This document shows positions 15,307 to 22,157 of a stretch of 22,157 nucleotides of DNA, piece by piece (position 1 is the stretch's first letter; each line of letters opens with the position of its first letter). This DNA comes from Coriobacteriaceae bacterium (GTDB taxonomy: Bacteria; Actinomycetota; Coriobacteriia; Coriobacteriales; UMGS124). A program made the position numbers and the translations under genes. The DNA lies in assembly GCA_019421015.1 (NCBI GenBank), contig JAHZGC010000001.1, forward strand, positions 167,419-189,575, written 5' to 3'. Below the pieces are notes generated by a model, which saw only the letters and a list, made by a program, of their open reading frames with translations, was not told where the DNA came from and ran no database searches.

Positions 15307-17343
15307 ATGCAGATCACCCTCGACTCCGTGAGCCTTGCCACCAAGGGCACGCCGCGCCTCGTCGACGTGAGCCTCGAGGTGCCCGACGGCTCCTTCGTCT
15401 CGGTGCTCGGCGCGTCGGGTGCGGGCAAGTCCACGCTGCTCGGGGTTGTGAGCGGGTTGATCCCGCACGACAGCGGCCGCGTGCTCTTTGACGGCCAGCC
15501 GGTCGACGACCTGCCCGCCCATCGGCGCGACGTGGCGGTGGTGTTCCAGGACGCGCGGCTGTTCCCCAACATGAACGCCCTTGACAACGTGGCGTTTCCC
15601 CTCAAGGTCCGCGGCGTCGGCCGCAAAGAGCGCCGCGAGCGGGCGGCCAAGATGCTCGCCCAGGTGCAGCTCGAGGACATGGGGCAGCGGGGGGTCCACG
15701 AGCTTTCGGGCGGCCAGCGCCAGCGGGTGGCCTTGGCCCGGGCGCTGGTGGCCGACCCCCGCGCCGTACTGCTCGACGAACCGTTCAGCGGTCTCGACGA
15801 ATCCCTGCGCGACGACATGCGCCGCCTGGTCCAAGACCTGCACGAACGCTTGGGCACCACCATGCTCATGGTGACCCACGACCCCACGGAGGCCCTGGTC
15901 ATGAGCGACCGGGTGGCCTACCTGTCCCATGGCCGGCTCGTCCAATACGGCACCCCCGCCGACGCGTTGCTGCATCCGGCGGCCCCGGAGGTGGCCGAGA
16001 GCTTTGGTGCCGCCCGCGCGCTCGAAGGTCGGGTTGTGCAGGGCGTCTTTACCTGCGGCAAGCTGCGGGTCTCTCTTGAGCAGGTGGCTCGGTCCAACGG
16101 GGCCGGGCACGCCGGGGCTCTCCCCCAGGTGCCAGACGGCCCGGCCGTGCTGCTGCGCACGGCGTCGGGGATCGTGGACGTCCACGCCCTTCCCGGCCCT
16201 GTGGCGGAGAAGCCCTCGCAGTCCCAGAGCAACGCCTCCGGGCATCACGAGGCCGAGCCTCCCGCGCAGGTTCCCGCATCGGCGAACGCCGTGGACCTCG
16301 CGGCGCTCCAGGTCTACGTGGACGAGAACGACGACCTCCATGACGCCTTGGACGTCCCCCGGGGAACCCTCCTGCCGCTTGCGCCCTTTGCCCAGGGGGA
16401 GTACAACGCCAACTATGCCCTTGACCTGGGAGAAGGGACGCGGGAGCGCCGCTTGCTCGTGCGTGTGAACCTGGGGTCGCAGATGCACCTGCCCGACCAG
16501 ATCGGCTACGAGATGGCCGCATTGCGTCTTCTTGAGCCGAGCGGCCGCACCCCGCGCGTCCTCTATGTGGACGGGTCCTGCGCCCGGTTCCCGCTGGGCG
16601 TCGGCGTGGAGGAGCGGCTGCCGGGCCGTCCGCTGCGCTACGAGACCGACCTGGCCGAGGCGGCGGCTATCCTGGCCGACATCCACTCGCTGCCGGAGCC
16701 GCAGGGGTCGCCGCTGGTGGTGCCCGCGCACCCCTTGGCCAGCGTGGTGGAGGAGTGCGCGCAGATGTACGCCGTCTACGAGGCATGGCCCCAGGCAGAC
16801 CCGCAGGTCAAAGCCGCCATAGGTCGCCTCTTCGAGGTTGCCAACGCTATTGCTGACCGTGACCGTACCCGCCCTGAGCCGGCCCGCCGCCACATCGTGA
16901 ACACCGAGCTCAACTCGAGCAACTTCCTCATCAACGACTGCGGCGACGGCATCGACGGCGCCCATGGCACCGGGACGCGCGGCTACCTCATAGACTGGGA
17001 AAAGCCCGTGCTCGGCGAGGTGGAGCAGGACCTCGGGCACTTTTTGGCCCCCACCACCACGTTCTGGAAGACCGACGCGGTCCTGACCCGCGCCGACGTG
17101 GAGCGCTTCGTGCGGCTCTATGAGGACGCGGTTGCCGGGCGTTTCTTGACCGCGGGGCTGCGGGAGCGGCTCGACGAGTACCTGGCCGTCACCTGCCTGC
17201 GCGGCGTGACCTGGTGCGCCATGGCCCTTACGGAGTACGAGGGGGGAGACAGGCCCGTCTCAAACGCCGACACCTACCAGAAGATCAAGGCCTACCTGGC
17301 GCCGGGGTTTTTGGGGTTCCTCGAGCGGGAGTGGGCAAGGTGA
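15307..17343 (+). CDS. ABC ATPase fused to APH/choline-kinase-like phosphotransferase
   Basis: 678 residues; the ATG follows CGAAAGGA. Residues 1-~235 are a complete importer-type ATPase: Walker A 'GASGAGKST' (35-43), Q-loop 'VVFQDARLFPNMNALDNVAF', signature 'LSGGQRQR' (~136), Walker B 'VLLDEPFSGLD' and H-loop 'VTHDPTEAL'. After a variable linker (~245-340) comes an APH-like kinase: 'FAQGEYNANYAL' as nucleotide loop, 'LLVRVNLGSQMHL' with Arg386 at the usual Lys position, 'VNTELNSSNFLIN' (531-543) as catalytic loop and 'YLIDWEKP' with metal-binding Asp563. The catalytic loop has Glu534 where HxDxxxxN kinases have Asp. The YnjBC-like permeases at 8700-10518 lack an ATPase, so this is their likely partner. 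The fusion suggests the imported compound is phosphorylated on entry; a regulatory role is the alternative. Confidence 0.88.
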   Translation: MQITLDSVSLATKGTPRLVDVSLEVPDGSFVSVLGASGAGKSTLLGVVSGLIPHDSGRVLFDGQPVDDLPAHRRDVAVVFQDARLFPNMNALDNVAFPLKVRGVGRKERRERAAKMLAQVQLEDMGQRGVHELSGGQRQRVALARALVADPRAVLLDEPFSGLDESLRDDMRRLVQDLHERLGTTMLMVTHDPTEALVMSDRVAYLSHGRLVQYGTPADALLHPAAPEVAESFGAARALEGRVVQGVFTCGKLRVSLEQVARSNGAGHAGALPQVPDGPAVLLRTASGIVDVHALPGPVAEKPSQSQSNASGHHEAEPPAQVPASANAVDLAALQVYVDENDDLHDALDVPRGTLLPLAPFAQGEYNANYALDLGEGTRERRLLVRVNLGSQMHLPDQIGYEMAALRLLEPSGRTPRVLYVDGSCARFPLGVGVEERLPGRPLRYETDLAEAAAILADIHSLPEPQGSPLVVPAHPLASVVEECAQMYAVYEAWPQADPQVKAAIGRLFEVANAIADRDRTRPEPARRHIVNTELNSSNFLINDCGDGIDGAHGTGTRGYLIDWEKPVLGEVEQDLGHFLAPTTTFWKTDAVLTRADVERFVRLYEDAVAGRFLTAGLRERLDEYLAVTCLRGVTWCAMALTEYEGGDRPVSNADTYQKIKAYLAPGFLGFLEREWAR

Positions 17344-17473
17344 GGGGATCCGTATGGTGACGTGTGGAGCCGAGCCCTGCTCTGCGAGTAAACTGCGGCC
17401 TTTCGAAACTATCAACGGCGTCGCCGCCTGCTGACCCGTCTCGGTTTTTTGAGGAGACACATGCGCGGATGAG

Positions 17474-17506
17474 GGGGGGGCGTTGCCCCCGTTCGGCCGT
17501 TTTCTT
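17474..17506 (+). terminator. Candidate rho-independent terminator after ABC-kinase gene
   Basis: GGGGGC-GTT-GCCCCC forms a perfect 6-bp stem (17476-17490), followed after about nine bases by TTTTCTT. It lies about 130 bases beyond the ABC-kinase stop and before the next gene's AT-rich promoter region. The T-tract is set back from the stem, so confidence is limited. Confidence 0.4.
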
Positions 17507-17537
17507 CAGAGGGGTTTGGAACCGGAGGCCGGTCGTC

Positions 17538-17609
17538 GATAGTGAACTACGTATTTTTATATTTTGTATATCATGCAAGTTGACTGAAAGATACGGCGTA
17601 AGGATATCC
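17538..17609 (+). promoter_or_regulatory. AT-rich leader/promoter of the double-HTH regulator
   Basis: A sharp AT-rich patch (TATTTTTATATTTTGTATAT, 17552-17571) lies 40-60 bases upstream of ATG 17610 and offers -10-like TATATT/TATATC. No good -35 sits at the right spacing, so activator dependence is possible. AAGGA precedes the start codon by six bases. Confidence 0.4.
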
Positions 17610-20003
17610 ATGGAACGTTGGCTATCGAGGCGTGCGACTGTGGGATGGGCGGTTTGGGTTTCCCTGTTGCTGGCAACTCCTTATACCATGGGGGAGCGAG
17701 TGGTGTGCGGATGTTCCTCCTATGCGAGCCTATACGCAGTCGTGGCCCTCGGCCTTCTTGCGGGTATGGGGGCGCTTATGTTGCCTGACGTAGCTCGCTT
17801 TGCGGCTACGCATGCGCGCGCCATCGTTGCAGGGACGCCTCTTGCACTTGTCTGCTCTCTGATAGTGTTTGTGGGCGAATGGACCAACGTCGCCTTGGGA
17901 AATGTTGGGATGGCGCTTTATAAAGGCAATTGGATGTTCTTGGACGCGGAGGGCCCCGAAGGGGTCGTGCAAGTCCTTTCTCGTGCAGTGTGTTCGGTAT
18001 ACGCAGGGGTCGATGCGGGTCTCCCCGCACTGCTTTTTGCAGGGTCCCTCGGGTGTGGGTTTGTCGGCGGCCTTATGTTTGGTGGGCGGGAAGGGCTGCT
18101 AGGTTTCCCCTTGCCTTCGAGGAGCCCAACCCTTCCCGTTGCCCTGTGTCTATGCTTGGGGCTGGTGCGTGCGCCGGCTTGGGCGGTGTTGCTGCCCCAT
18201 AGCCCTCTTTCTGCGACTGCCGGGGTTCCGGCAGCGTTTTCATCGGATCCTTGGCAGGCCACGGGCCCACTGAGCCTGGTGCCCTTGTGCTCGGTCGCGC
18301 TCATGCTTGCTGTTTGTTGGCGTTTGGGAGCAGGACCGTCCATGGGCACCGCGGGGGGACTGGACGCGTTGGGGCGCAGCTGCCTGCGGTGCCTCTCGGC
18401 TTTCTGCATAGGGGAGCTGTGCTGGTATGCGTGCGCCTGCGCCGTCCCCGGAATGGAGCGCCTGCTCGGCGCTGCCGGCCCGCTTCTGTCCTTGGTGTTG
18501 TATGGGGCCCTATTGCTGGGGCTGGTGGTGTTGGACGTTGCTCGGGGTCGCTCGGGTGCGGCTGAACGGGACGTTCGGGGACATTCGAGTGAATGGGGCG
18601 CCCCCTCTGCCGTACCGTTGCTTGACGCCCGTGCTGAGGCCGCCCTTTCGGAGCACCGCCTTACCAATCGTGAGAAAGATGCAGTGCGCGCCTGGTATTG
18701 TGGGATGGCTGTCCAAGAGGCTGCCGAGAAGCTGAACCTCCGACCCTCGACGTTTTACGAGTACAGACGGCGTGCGTGTAGGAAGCTAGGCGTGCGCAGT
18801 CTTGGAGAACTCCCCATGGTGTGGGGCAGGGGAGCTGATGGGTCGCGAGGGGCAGATGAGCGCGATCAGATGCGAGACCGCGCGTGCCGTACCTGGCCGA
18901 TGCGCATCGCCTGCGGCGCATGCCTTGTCGTCTGGTTGTCCATGCTCGGGTCTCCTGCGCCCATGCCGCTAGTACGTTCCCTGCTGTGCGGCATGGCGTT
19001 CGGGCTCGTCTTTGCCTGCCTGCCGCAACGGCGCGTCGGCGTTTCCCCATCTTTAAAAGTTGCCCGCGCTGCGGTCACGGTGTGCTGCTGTGCGGTGGTA
19101 CAGGTCGTTCGGTGCCCTGTGGGGGATTGGCTTGACCTCGACATGGGTGGCGCCGCACCTCTGTTGACGATGGTCCTGTCCACGTGCGCCGCCTGTGCCT
19201 CCATGCGTCTGTGCGGCTTGGGTGTTGAGAACGGCGCGGACGACGTGAGGGCCGACGTCCTACTTGCGGCGGTGGCGTTCGCATTGGGTATGCTGGGCTA
19301 CCGTCTTGCGCTTGCGGACGAGAGCTTCTCTCCCATTCCCGTCTATTCGCTCGCCCTTCTCGATATCGTGCTTCTGCACCACGGGACGCGGCGCGGCGGG
19401 AACCGTGCGGCCCATGTCGCTAGTGCTGCGGTCGCGGTGGCGGTCAGTGCCCTGTACTCGGTGGGCACCGGCCTAGTCGTCCTTACGGTGGCTGAGCTTG
19501 CGTTGCTGGTCGGGAGCCCGGAAGATGGTGCCCGGAGGCCGCGTGCACGGGTGCCCGTTTCCTCTCTTCCCGCGTGGGCGCTGTGCGTCAGTCTTCTGGT
19601 GTTGGTACCGATGGGTTTGGCCATCTTGTTTGCAGGCCAGTTTTTAGGCTGTTACCGGCATGAAGCTGTTTGTGCCTTGAGATTGTATGGCTGCGTTGTT
19701 GCGACGTTGGTGTGCGTCGCCCTGGCGCGTACTTTGCACGGTGGGGAGGTTCCTCTTGGTATAGGGTCCGACGCCATGCGCCGATTGCAGGGGTTTTTGG
19801 TGGGCAAAGGTTTGAACGACAGCCAAAGTCGCGTCCTGGCTGGGGTGCTGCAAGGACAATCGACCAGGGAGATAGCCGACGCTATGGGCTACTCCAGAAG
19901 CTGGGTCTCCGCGGTGCGCTGGACCGCCTACGGAGCCCTCGGGGTCTCTTCGAGCGATGGGCTCCGCCGCCTGGTGCCCCAAGACTTGCTTGAGCATGTG
20001 TAG
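17610..20003 (+). CDS. Membrane-bound regulator with two membrane modules and two LuxR-type HTH domains
   Basis: 797 residues from ATG 17610 with AAGGA upstream; the frame is open to 17364, but that extension covers a terminator-like hairpin and AT-rich promoter DNA. Order: a membrane module of several hydrophobic helices (~10-310); a LuxR/GerE HTH (~347-404, 'LTNREKDAVRAWYCGMAVQE', then 'TFYEYRRRACRKLGVRSLGE'); a second membrane module (~430-720); and a second, more diverged HTH (~734-790, 'STREIADAMGYSRSWVSAV'). Coriobacteriia encode many single-module proteins of this plan (helices plus C-terminal LuxR HTH, roughly half this length), so it looks like a tandem duplication or fusion of two. 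It probably binds DNA from the membrane in response to an unknown signal. A target in the genes just downstream is plausible by position only. Codon use is less GC-biased than in genes to the left. Confidence 0.8.
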   Translation: MERWLSRRATVGWAVWVSLLLATPYTMGERVVCGCSSYASLYAVVALGLLAGMGALMLPDVARFAATHARAIVAGTPLALVCSLIVFVGEWTNVALGNVGMALYKGNWMFLDAEGPEGVVQVLSRAVCSVYAGVDAGLPALLFAGSLGCGFVGGLMFGGREGLLGFPLPSRSPTLPVALCLCLGLVRAPAWAVLLPHSPLSATAGVPAAFSSDPWQATGPLSLVPLCSVALMLAVCWRLGAGPSMGTAGGLDALGRSCLRCLSAFCIGELCWYACACAVPGMERLLGAAGPLLSLVLYGALLLGLVVLDVARGRSGAAERDVRGHSSEWGAPSAVPLLDARAEAALSEHRLTNREKDAVRAWYCGMAVQEAAEKLNLRPSTFYEYRRRACRKLGVRSLGELPMVWGRGADGSRGADERDQMRDRACRTWPMRIACGACLVVWLSMLGSPAPMPLVRSLLCGMAFGLVFACLPQRRVGVSPSLKVARAAVTVCCCAVVQVVRCPVGDWLDLDMGGAAPLLTMVLSTCAACASMRLCGLGVENGADDVRADVLLAAVAFALGMLGYRLALADESFSPIPVYSLALLDIVLLHHGTRRGGNRAAHVASAAVAVAVSALYSVGTGLVVLTVAELALLVGSPEDGARRPRARVPVSSLPAWALCVSLLVLVPMGLAILFAGQFLGCYRHEAVCALRLYGCVVATLVCVALARTLHGGEVPLGIGSDAMRRLQGFLVGKGLNDSQSRVLAGVLQGQSTREIADAMGYSRSWVSAVRWTAYGALGVSSSDGLRRLVPQDLLEHV

Positions 20004-20072
20004 ATTGGGTCTTGTCGGCTCGCCTCAAGAAAAGGGTTGACCCGTTATACATCCGCTGACACTGTGTTGGCA

Positions 20073-20115
20073 AGCATCGGGTTCCCGCTGTGATGGGCCG
20101 TCGACGGTCGATGCT
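20073..20115 (+). other. Inverted repeats between regulator and secreted-protein genes
   Basis: AGCATCG (20073-20079) and CGATGCT (20109-20115) pair around a loop that contains the perfect palindrome CCGTCGACGG (20098-20107). This is the only structure seen in the 267-base gap. It could be an operator, a weak terminator for the regulator gene, or part of the next leader. No convincing promoter was found, only TTGGAA with TACTAC around 20178-20205. Confidence 0.35.
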
Positions 20116-20270
20116 GGGAATGACTGTCCATGCTGCGGAGCTGGGGATGTTTGGGTGACTTTGCAGGTAGATGGCATTGGAAAACTCTGTACCACTTTTA
20201 CTACAGACGCCTACGCGGCCGCCGCATATGCTGTTGCGACAAGTAATGTCATCCGATGAAAGGAGCAAGC

Positions 20271-20750
20271 ATGGTATCGGCAATTCGTAAGTCCCTGGCT
20301 GCTGCAGCGTTGGGTTTGACGCTGTTGGGAGGGCTAGGGTTAGGTGGGCCTGCCGCTATGGCGTCGGGCGAGGAGGGCATCGTTCCTTATGACACGGTGA
20401 ACAGGAATCTCACCTTAAACTTGATCGCCGGAACGACCTATGGAACGACCTGGGAGCCCAAAGAGACCTACTCTTCTACGTTCGTTCAAGTCAATAGTAT
20501 GGGTACTGTCGACTGGTGCTTCCTGTATGCCGACGGAAGGAACTACGAAGGCCAGCGAGTAAACTGCACAAATAACGGCCAGGCGTATCTTGACCATGAG
20601 GGATATTACAAGCTCCATAATACCGTGGTTGAATCGGGTTATAGGCAGGTTCAGGTTACTGCGTACAGGACTTCGAACCCGGGTATCATTTCCGGATTCT
20701 GGAGCCCCGACTCAACGGACCAATCTTGGTACATAAGTCTTAACCCGTAA
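20271..20750 (+). CDS. Small secreted protein, family uncertain
   Basis: 159 residues from ATG 20271, with AAAGGAG six bases upstream; an ATG five codons earlier (20256) overlaps that ribosome site and is unlikely. A Sec-type signal peptide spans residues 1-~31 (Lys/Arg start, Leu/Gly core, AMA before Ser32) and no lipobox is present. The mature part (~128 residues) is polar, aromatic and predicted mostly beta: 'TTYGTTWEPKETYSSTF', 'DWCFLYADGRNYEGQRVNC' with two cysteines (C83, C99) able to form a disulfide, and 'GIISGFWSPDST' near the end. The layout loosely resembles the secreted DUF2712-type proteins and, less, lactococcin-972-like bacteriocins, but neither match is firm. A strong hairpin follows its stop, and an ABC-2 permease gene lies two genes downstream. 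Confidence 0.75.
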   Translation: MVSAIRKSLAAAALGLTLLGGLGLGGPAAMASGEEGIVPYDTVNRNLTLNLIAGTTYGTTWEPKETYSSTFVQVNSMGTVDWCFLYADGRNYEGQRVNCTNNGQAYLDHEGYYKLHNTVVESGYRQVQVTAYRTSNPGIISGFWSPDSTDQSWYISLNP

Positions 20751-20762
20751 CCAACCGCTGTA

Positions 20763-20805
20763 GGTCGGCCGTATCTGTCATGCTGTGCGGCGGATACGGC
20801 CGACC
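20763..20805 (+). terminator. Perfect 13-bp hairpin between secreted protein and downstream genes
   Basis: GGTCGGCCGTATC (20763-20775) and GATACGGCCGACC (20793-20805) are exact reverse complements around a 17-base loop, starting 12 bases after the stop. The following sequence (CCGTGTTTAAGG) has only a short T run, so partial termination, attenuation or mRNA 3' protection is more likely than complete stop. Confidence 0.7.
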
Positions 20806-20826
20806 CCGTGTTTAAGGGGCACCGCC

Positions 20827-21513
20827 ATGCTCTCCCGTGAAGAGAAGCGTACGTTGGTTGTCTTTATCGTCTTGGCTGTTGTTCTGGCGTGCGTTTGGGG
20901 AGGGCTGTCCCTAATCAACGGCATCATGAGGCAACGGGCCGTCGACTTCCAGGAGCAGTCCTACAGGGAACTCCAGGCGCAACATTTTAGTAGCGTGACA
21001 CGGGAGGTGGGACTCGGTGAGACAGTGGAACTCACCGCCGATTCTACCAAAACCGTAGCGCTATGGGATGAGGGGACGAAACGCTTCACTGTCGAGCGCA
21101 TAGCTTGCTATCCGACCCTCGCGGAGGCGGAGGCCAACGAAGAGCTTGGAAACATCTTTCGAGCCGTTCCGGCTGCCGATATAAATCCGGATCAGCTCTG
21201 GCAGTACCTCGTCGTCGAGGTGACAATCGAGAACGTCGACGTACCCTGTTCAGAAGACGAGGACACCGATGCCGCGTGGACGTTAATAGATGGCGAAGTC
21301 GCGCCTGTGACGAAATTCCAGTATGCGTCGTTTTCAGGGAGCCCGCTTGGCGCGTCATCCAAGCGAGTCAATACGTATCATCTCCTGCCCGGCGAGCAGG
21401 CTACGTATGTCATCGGGTATTGGGTTGACGCCGACCTTGCTCCTGAAGATATCGTCATCGGAATCGGAAACTCATACACCGAATACGGTGCGCCCATAAC
21501 GGTGTCGATTTGA
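20827..21513 (+). CDS. Membrane-anchored extracellular protein, unknown function
   Basis: 228 residues from ATG 20827 with AAGGGG upstream; an in-frame ATG at 20785 falls in the hairpin loop and has no ribosome site. One N-terminal membrane segment (~9-30, 'TLVVFIVLAVVLACVWGGLS') anchors a soluble domain outside the cell. The domain is beta-rich and acidic: 'VGLGETVELTADSTKTVALW', 'QYLVVEVTIENVDVP' and 'HLLPGEQATYVIGYWVDAD'. This pattern resembles the Ig-like DUF4352/DUF5027-type accessory domains, recognised by feel and not by search. It lies between the secreted protein and the ABC-2 permease, 18 bases ahead of the latter, so it may be an accessory or immunity factor of the same system. Confidence 0.75.
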   Translation: MLSREEKRTLVVFIVLAVVLACVWGGLSLINGIMRQRAVDFQEQSYRELQAQHFSSVTREVGLGETVELTADSTKTVALWDEGTKRFTVERIACYPTLAEAEANEELGNIFRAVPAADINPDQLWQYLVVEVTIENVDVPCSEDEDTDAAWTLIDGEVAPVTKFQYASFSGSPLGASSKRVNTYHLLPGEQATYVIGYWVDADLAPEDIVIGIGNSYTEYGAPITVSI

Positions 21514-21531
21514 TGGGATAAGGAGCGTCCT

Positions 21532-22157
21532 ATGGTTGGGCTGCTTATCAAAAATGAGTTCTATAAACTGGGCCGGTGCCGCCTCTTCTATATCTCCTTG
21601 GGAATATCCCTGGCGATTGGCCTGTGCGCGGCGGCTGCGTCTATCGGGTTGTTCAACCAGCAGTTCTATTTGGCAATCGACCAGTTGGACTTCTATTACA
21701 CCATGCCGTTCTCGTGGTCCCCCTTCACCCAGTGGCTCCCCGTGACCAGGGTGGCGTTCTGGACGAGCGTGTATGTGTTCATCGCTCCGCTGCTTGTTGT
21801 TCTCGGCTATTCGTGGACGCTCAGGACGGAGCTGTCCGATGGATATGCGGCACAGTGGTTTGTCCGGACGAACTATCCCAGCTACGTGACGGCGAAGGCC
21901 TTCGCCGCGTTCGTCGCCGGTGGCCTCATTACGGCGCTGCCTCTGCTTGTCAATTTCATCGTGCTTGCATGCTTCATCCCGCTGTACCAGCCATCGATTG
22001 TCGACGTTATCGGCTTCGGCGTTTACGAGAGGGTTCCCCTGTCGGGGCTGTTCTATCAGAGCCCCTTCCTCTTCGTTGCCTTGCGTCTCGCCGTCAACTT
22101 TGCCCTGGGCGGTGCTTGGGGGGCTCTGGTGATGATGGCGTCCTTGTTTGCCAGGAA
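21532..22157 (+). CDS. ABC-2 type transporter permease (3' end outside window)
   Basis: The ATG at 21532 follows AAGGAG with spacing 6. The frame is open for 208 codons to the right edge. It begins 'MVGLLIKNEFYKLGRCRLFY', the typical opening of ABC-2 (exporter-type) membrane subunits: a short amphipathic cytoplasmic helix, then a membrane helix. Further hydrophobic segments are seen near residues 20-45, 78-100, 130-155 and 180-205, with an extracellular loop rich in aromatic residues. Such subunits work with a separate ATPase, expected just beyond the window. Family roles include peptide export and self-protection against antimicrobial peptides. It is the third gene of the run beginning at 20271. 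Confidence 0.83.
   Translation, partial: MVGLLIKNEFYKLGRCRLFYISLGISLAIGLCAAAASIGLFNQQFYLAIDQLDFYYTMPFSWSPFTQWLPVTRVAFWTSVYVFIAPLLVVLGYSWTLRTELSDGYAAQWFVRTNYPSYVTAKAFAAFVAGGLITALPLLVNFIVLACFIPLYQPSIVDVIGFGVYERVPLSGLFYQSPFLFVALRLAVNFALGGAWGALVMMASLFAR

Noticed and set aside
15274..17040. Minus-strand frame of 588 codons opposite the ABC-kinase gene
   Set aside because: His/Gly/Val-rich antisense shadow; the plus strand carries intact ATPase and kinase motifs.
17364..17609. N-terminal extension of the double-HTH regulator by 82 residues
   Set aside because: It spans a terminator-like hairpin and an AT-rich promoter patch; ATG 17610 has AAGGA and opens with a membrane segment.
20271..20750. Calling the secreted protein a lactococcin-972 bacteriocin
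   Set aside because: The mature part is about twice as long, contains cysteines and lacks convincing alignment, so the family is left open.

Overview
The window looks like a chromosome piece from a GC-rich actinobacterium, most likely a Coriobacteriia member (Olsenella, Collinsella or Atopobium relatives). This is inference from the very GC-rich coding, GAAAGGA-type ribosome sites, a BspA-like surface protein with CUB and wall-binding repeats, and a membrane-bound LuxR-type regulator. No rRNA, tRNA or CRISPR array was seen.

Layout. (1) Positions 1-2048, minus: 5' part of a large secreted surface protein with leucine-rich, Big_2, CUB and choline-binding-like repeats; it is open to the left edge. 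(2) 2546-5950, minus: a SWIM/SNF2 helicase. A hexamer microsatellite lies behind it and four 30-bp repeats lie in front of it. (3) 6306-7274, minus: an atypical nucleoside hydrolase, divergent from (4) 7456-10518, plus: a YnjB-like Tat-exported binding protein and two permeases. (5) 11051-13553, minus: a complete polar amino acid ABC importer, with one copy of a ~231-bp inverted-repeat element on each side. (6) 14286-14912, minus: a lipoprotein of unknown function. (7) 15307-17343, plus: an ABC ATPase fused to an aminoglycoside/choline-kinase-like phosphotransferase, probably the missing ATPase of the YnjBC-like importer. (8) 17610-20003, plus: a membrane protein with two membrane modules and two LuxR-type HTH domains. 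(9) 20271 to the right edge, plus: a small secreted protein, a perfect 13-bp hairpin, a membrane-anchored extracellular protein and an ABC-2 type permease cut by the window end.

How it may work together. The best candidate for an undescribed system is the nucleoside hydrolase, the YnjBC-like importer and the ATPase-kinase fusion. One reading is uptake of a nucleoside-like or vitamin-like compound, phosphorylation at the membrane by the kinase joined to the transporter's own ATPase, and glycosidic cleavage in the cytoplasm. The substrate cannot be read from sequence. The amino acid importer, a lipoprotein gene and two repeat elements lie between the permeases and the ATPase, so the locus may have been split by insertion. 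The right-hand part has visibly lower GC and resembles a secreted-peptide/ABC export or immunity module, possibly controlled by the adjacent double-HTH regulator; that link rests on position only.
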